Source: UBA7803 sp047920935
GTDB taxonomy: Bacteria; Pseudomonadota; Gammaproteobacteria; Pseudomonadales; Azotimanducaceae
Direction of reading: 5' to 3'
NCBI GenBank assembly: GCA_047920935.1
Contig: JBLRXD010000211.1
Location: forward strand, 1-7,870
Length of the DNA: 7,870 bases
Both the position numbers and the translations under genes were made by a program. Within the stretch, counting starts at the first letter, position 1; each line of letters starts with the position of its first letter. Below, piece after piece: positions 6,083-7,870 of this stretch. Under the pieces are notes generated by a model. It was given only the letters and a program-made list of their open reading frames with translations, was not told the origin of the DNA and did no database searches.

Positions 6083-6715
6083 ATGTCGAACAATAACTAT
6101 TACAGAGGCTTCCGCAGGAAGCTCACTAGCGTTTCCGCCGCCGCCGCCGTGGCTCTGGCAGCGGGCCCCGCCTGGGCCGGCCAGGCCCCGCTGGGCTTCC
6201 AGGTGGGCGCCATCGGCGGGGTCGAGATTTACGATCTCGACCTGCAAACGGCCGGACTGACGGTGAGCGATCTGCAGCTGCAGGGCCCTACCGCCGGGAT
6301 CTACGTCTCAGCCACCTCCACCATGCCAGACCTCGGCGGCCTGATCGGCGGAATCGAAGCCCGCTTCCAGTTCAATGACGCCGATGGCAGCGCCAGCGGC
6401 GGCGGCGAGCAGGTACCGGTAAGCTCCCGGGAAAGCTGGGGCATTTCCGCCCGGCTCGGCTTCACTCCGGTTGCCCACACCCTGGTCTACGCGCGCTCCG
6501 GCTGGACCCGCACGCGCTTTTCGGGCCTCGACGCCACTGGCCGCGACACCGTCAACGGATTCCGCTTCGGCGCCGGCGCCGAAGTCGCCGTGAGCCCGGA
6601 CTGGTCGGTGCGCGGCGAGATCACTCGCACCATCTACGAGGACTTCAAGAGCAACGGCCGCAGCATCGACATCGGCCAGAACGCTCTGGAGATCGGACTG
6701 GCGCGTCACTTCTGA
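6083..6715 (+). CDS. Outer-membrane beta-barrel protein (OmpA-like/OMP_b-brl type)
   Basis: A 210-residue precursor. RGFRRK followed by a hydrophobic alanine-rich stretch and A-W-A gives predicted signal peptide cleavage after A32, leaving about 178 residues, the size of an eight-stranded barrel. Alternating-residue strands are visible, for example ARLGFTPVAHTLVYARSGW and GFRFGAGAEVAVSPDWSVRGEI. The chain ends in phenylalanine (GLARHF), the classic outer-membrane insertion signal. There is no peptidoglycan-binding OmpA domain. Similar small barrels serve as structural or adhesion proteins, and no specific function can be read here. It is transcribed away from the response regulator across a region with OmpR-type repeats, so control by that regulator is plausible. 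Its stop lies 12 bp from the stop of a convergent gene. Confidence 0.85.
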   Translation: MSNNNYYRGFRRKLTSVSAAAAVALAAGPAWAGQAPLGFQVGAIGGVEIYDLDLQTAGLTVSDLQLQGPTAGIYVSATSTMPDLGGLIGGIEARFQFNDADGSASGGGEQVPVSSRESWGISARLGFTPVAHTLVYARSGWTRTRFSGLDATGRDTVNGFRFGAGAEVAVSPDWSVRGEITRTIYEDFKSNGRSIDIGQNALEIGLARHF

Positions 6716-6727
6716 TCTCCGGAACGA

Positions 6728-7162
6728 CTAACCTCCGGAACGGCCGCGGCAGTAGCCGCGGCCAACCCCACACCTGCCCAACCGCAACGCGCCGTCGAGC
6801 ACCCACTGCGCGTAGGTGTTGCTGTTCGGGCCCGGCCAGTAGTGGTACTTGTGACACCACGGGTACGTGAGGGGTGATCTCTCGATGCGTGCGGCCAGGG
6901 TGCCTGCGGCTTGGCCGCACCAGCGCTTCACCACCCAGCTCGGCCCGCTACCGACGCCGGCATCCGCGGGCAGCAGATTCTTGTGCAGATGGCCCCAGCT
7001 GCATTCGCCACCGGCGCCGGCGTTCTGCCAGACCTCCCAGCGGTCTCTGCGCTCGCGCTCCACCACGAACCAATGGTGATGGGCGATGGCGCCGATGAAC
7101 GGGATCCGCGCCGCGCGCAGTTCCACCACGGCCGCGTCATCTGGAAGCGGAGCGGAATCCAT
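6728..7162 (-). CDS. DUF3750-like protein of unknown function
   Basis: A 144-residue protein, probably cytoplasmic, with no signal peptide or membrane segment. It has the features I associate with the DUF3750 family: an opening strand VVELRAARIPFIGAIAHHHW (12-31), a WEVWQ strand, a SWGH motif, YPWCHKY (100-106) and a highly characteristic WPGPNSNTYAQW (109-120). The family has no established activity. Clustered H28-H30, C103, H104 and N113-N115 would be the residues to test for catalysis. The C-terminal tail (LGRCGVGRGYCRGRSGG) is glycine/arginine-rich because it is encoded by a perfect hairpin at 6742-6763. The ATG at 7162 has only a weak purine stretch upstream, so the start is less certain. 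It is divergent from the sugar dehydrogenase gene. Confidence 0.75.
   Translation of the reverse strand: MDSAPLPDDAAVVELRAARIPFIGAIAHHHWFVVERERRDRWEVWQNAGAGGECSWGHLHKNLLPADAGVGSGPSWVVKRWCGQAAGTLAARIERSPLTYPWCHKYHYWPGPNSNTYAQWVLDGALRLGRCGVGRGYCRGRSGG
6742..6763. terminator. Strong hairpin between convergent genes
   Basis: GGCCGCGGC (6742-6750) and GCCGCGGCC (6755-6763) form a perfect 9-bp, all-GC stem with an AGTA loop. It lies 27 bp past the barrel-gene stop and would be the natural 3' end of that transcript, though no U tract follows on either strand. It sits inside the last codons of the leftward DUF3750-like gene. It could terminate, stabilise the barrel mRNA or simply be composition-driven. 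Confidence 0.45.
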
Positions 7163-7314
7163 GCGCGCTCAATGGACGTTGACCGTTGCCGGCGCCCGAT
7201 TGCCAACACGGACGACAGCCCAATCGGTGCGGTGCCAGAGGTTTTTGCCCGGTCGCAGTGACGGCCGTCAATTCTGTCCTGCCGCTGCTGATGATCCCCG
7301 CTAACATTTCGCCC
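7163..7314. other. Divergent intergenic region, DUF3750-like / sugar dehydrogenase
   Basis: These 152 bp separate two divergent starts and must hold both promoters. No convincing -35/-10 pair or operator palindrome is visible. TAACAT at 7302-7307 is a fair -10 element (4 of 6) placed so that transcription would begin at or beside the ATG at 7315. Confidence 0.4.
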
Positions 7315-7870
7315 ATGAGCAGAATCATACAGCTGAGCGCCGCACTGATGGTCGTCGCCGCCTGCCACTCGGTGCGCAGCGACGTGGTCGAGGAAGTCGT
7401 GGAAGAACGGGTGGTTTCCGAGGATGCCAACTTTCGGGTGATCCGGGTGGTCGCCGACCTCGAGCATCCATGGTCACTGGCTTTCCTGCCCGACGGCAGC
7501 CTGCTGATCACCGAGCGACCCGGCCGCATGCATCGGCTCGAAGGTGGCGAACTGACGGCGATCTCCGGCCTGCCGGAGATCACCGCCCAAGGCCAGGGTG
7601 GGCTGTTCGACGTGTTACCGCACCCGGAATTCGCTGCCAATCGGCTCATCTACTTCGCCTATTCCGATAGCTATGACGGCGGCGTCGGCACCCACGTATC
7701 CCGTGCCGTACTCGAGGACGACCGGTTGACCGATGTGGAATTGCTGTTCCGCATGGATCCCCCGGGCAGCGGCGGCAGACACTTCGGTGGCCGTCTGGCG
7801 TTCGACGCCACCAACCATCTGTACGTCACCATCGGCGACCGGGCAGACCGCGACCTGGCGCAGCAACTGG
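7315..7870 (+). CDS. PQQ-dependent sugar dehydrogenase lipoprotein (3' end outside window)
   Basis: The first 185 codons of a gene cut by the window edge. A lipobox, VAAC ending at C17, follows a short hydrophobic stretch, so the protein is probably a lipid-anchored periplasmic enzyme. The residue after the cysteine is histidine, which does not retain it in the inner membrane, so the outer membrane is likely. The start of the soluble PQQ-dependent aldose dehydrogenase propeller is clear: HPWSLAFLPDG (51-61), GQGGLFDVLPHPEF (93-106), HFGGRLAF (156-163) and TIGDR (172-176). H156 is the probable counterpart of the catalytic base in this family. Such enzymes oxidise aldoses to lactones with PQQ; no PQQ synthesis gene is in view. 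The ATG at 7315 has no Shine-Dalgarno sequence. Residues 22-38 are an acidic, valine-rich linker. Confidence 0.9.
   Translation, partial: MSRIIQLSAALMVVAACHSVRSDVVEEVVEERVVSEDANFRVIRVVADLEHPWSLAFLPDGSLLITERPGRMHRLEGGELTAISGLPEITAQGQGGLFDVLPHPEFAANRLIYFAYSDSYDGGVGTHVSRAVLEDDRLTDVELLFRMDPPGSGGRHFGGRLAFDATNHLYVTIGDRADRDLAQQL

Noticed and set aside
6728..6830. Frameshift at the end of the DUF3750-like gene
   Set aside because: The odd Gly/Arg tail suggested a shift, but neither alternative frame restores a more family-like ending, and the tail contains VGRGY, which fits the family's usual C-terminal pattern.

Overview
The window is GC-rich, densely coded bacterial DNA with codon use typical of a high-GC proteobacterium. 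The yaeQ gene, the OmpR/EnvZ-type two-component pair, two small outer-membrane barrel genes, a lipobox protein and REP-like intergenic hairpins point to a Gram-negative gammaproteobacterium. The genus cannot be fixed from sequence alone. No tRNA, rRNA, CRISPR array, transposase or phage gene is visible, so this looks like ordinary chromosome with a few lineage-specific genes.

Layout. Positions 1-113 hold a cluster of short hairpins of REP type. It lies just past the end of a leftward TauD/TfdA-family Fe(II)/2-oxoglutarate dioxygenase gene (115-900). A 94-bp divergent intergenic region separates this from a rightward run of three closely packed genes: an N-acyl-D-amino-acid deacylase-like amidohydrolase (995-2695), yaeQ (2706-3242), and a small exported beta-barrel protein that resembles PagP (start at 3242 or 3296, end 3832). 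This run converges, 16 bp apart, on a leftward response regulator/sensor kinase pair (5911-5183 and 5186-3849) whose reading frames overlap by ATGA.

Between the regulator and a rightward outer-membrane barrel gene (6083-6715) lies a 171-bp divergent region. It carries an operator-like array: three 10-bp-phased half-sites with a perfect 7-bp inverted repeat inside. The simplest reading is that the regulator controls itself and the barrel gene, much as OmpR controls porins. The barrel gene converges on a DUF3750-like gene (leftward, 7162-6728), with a strong 9-bp-stem hairpin at the junction. A PQQ-dependent sugar dehydrogenase lipoprotein gene starts at 7315 and runs off the right edge.

No clearly new multi-gene system is present. 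The points most worth a second look are the phased operator, a kinase H-box in which the usual proline is arginine, the PagP-like barrel with an altered active-site motif, the REP-like cluster, and the hairpin built into the end of the DUF3750-like gene.
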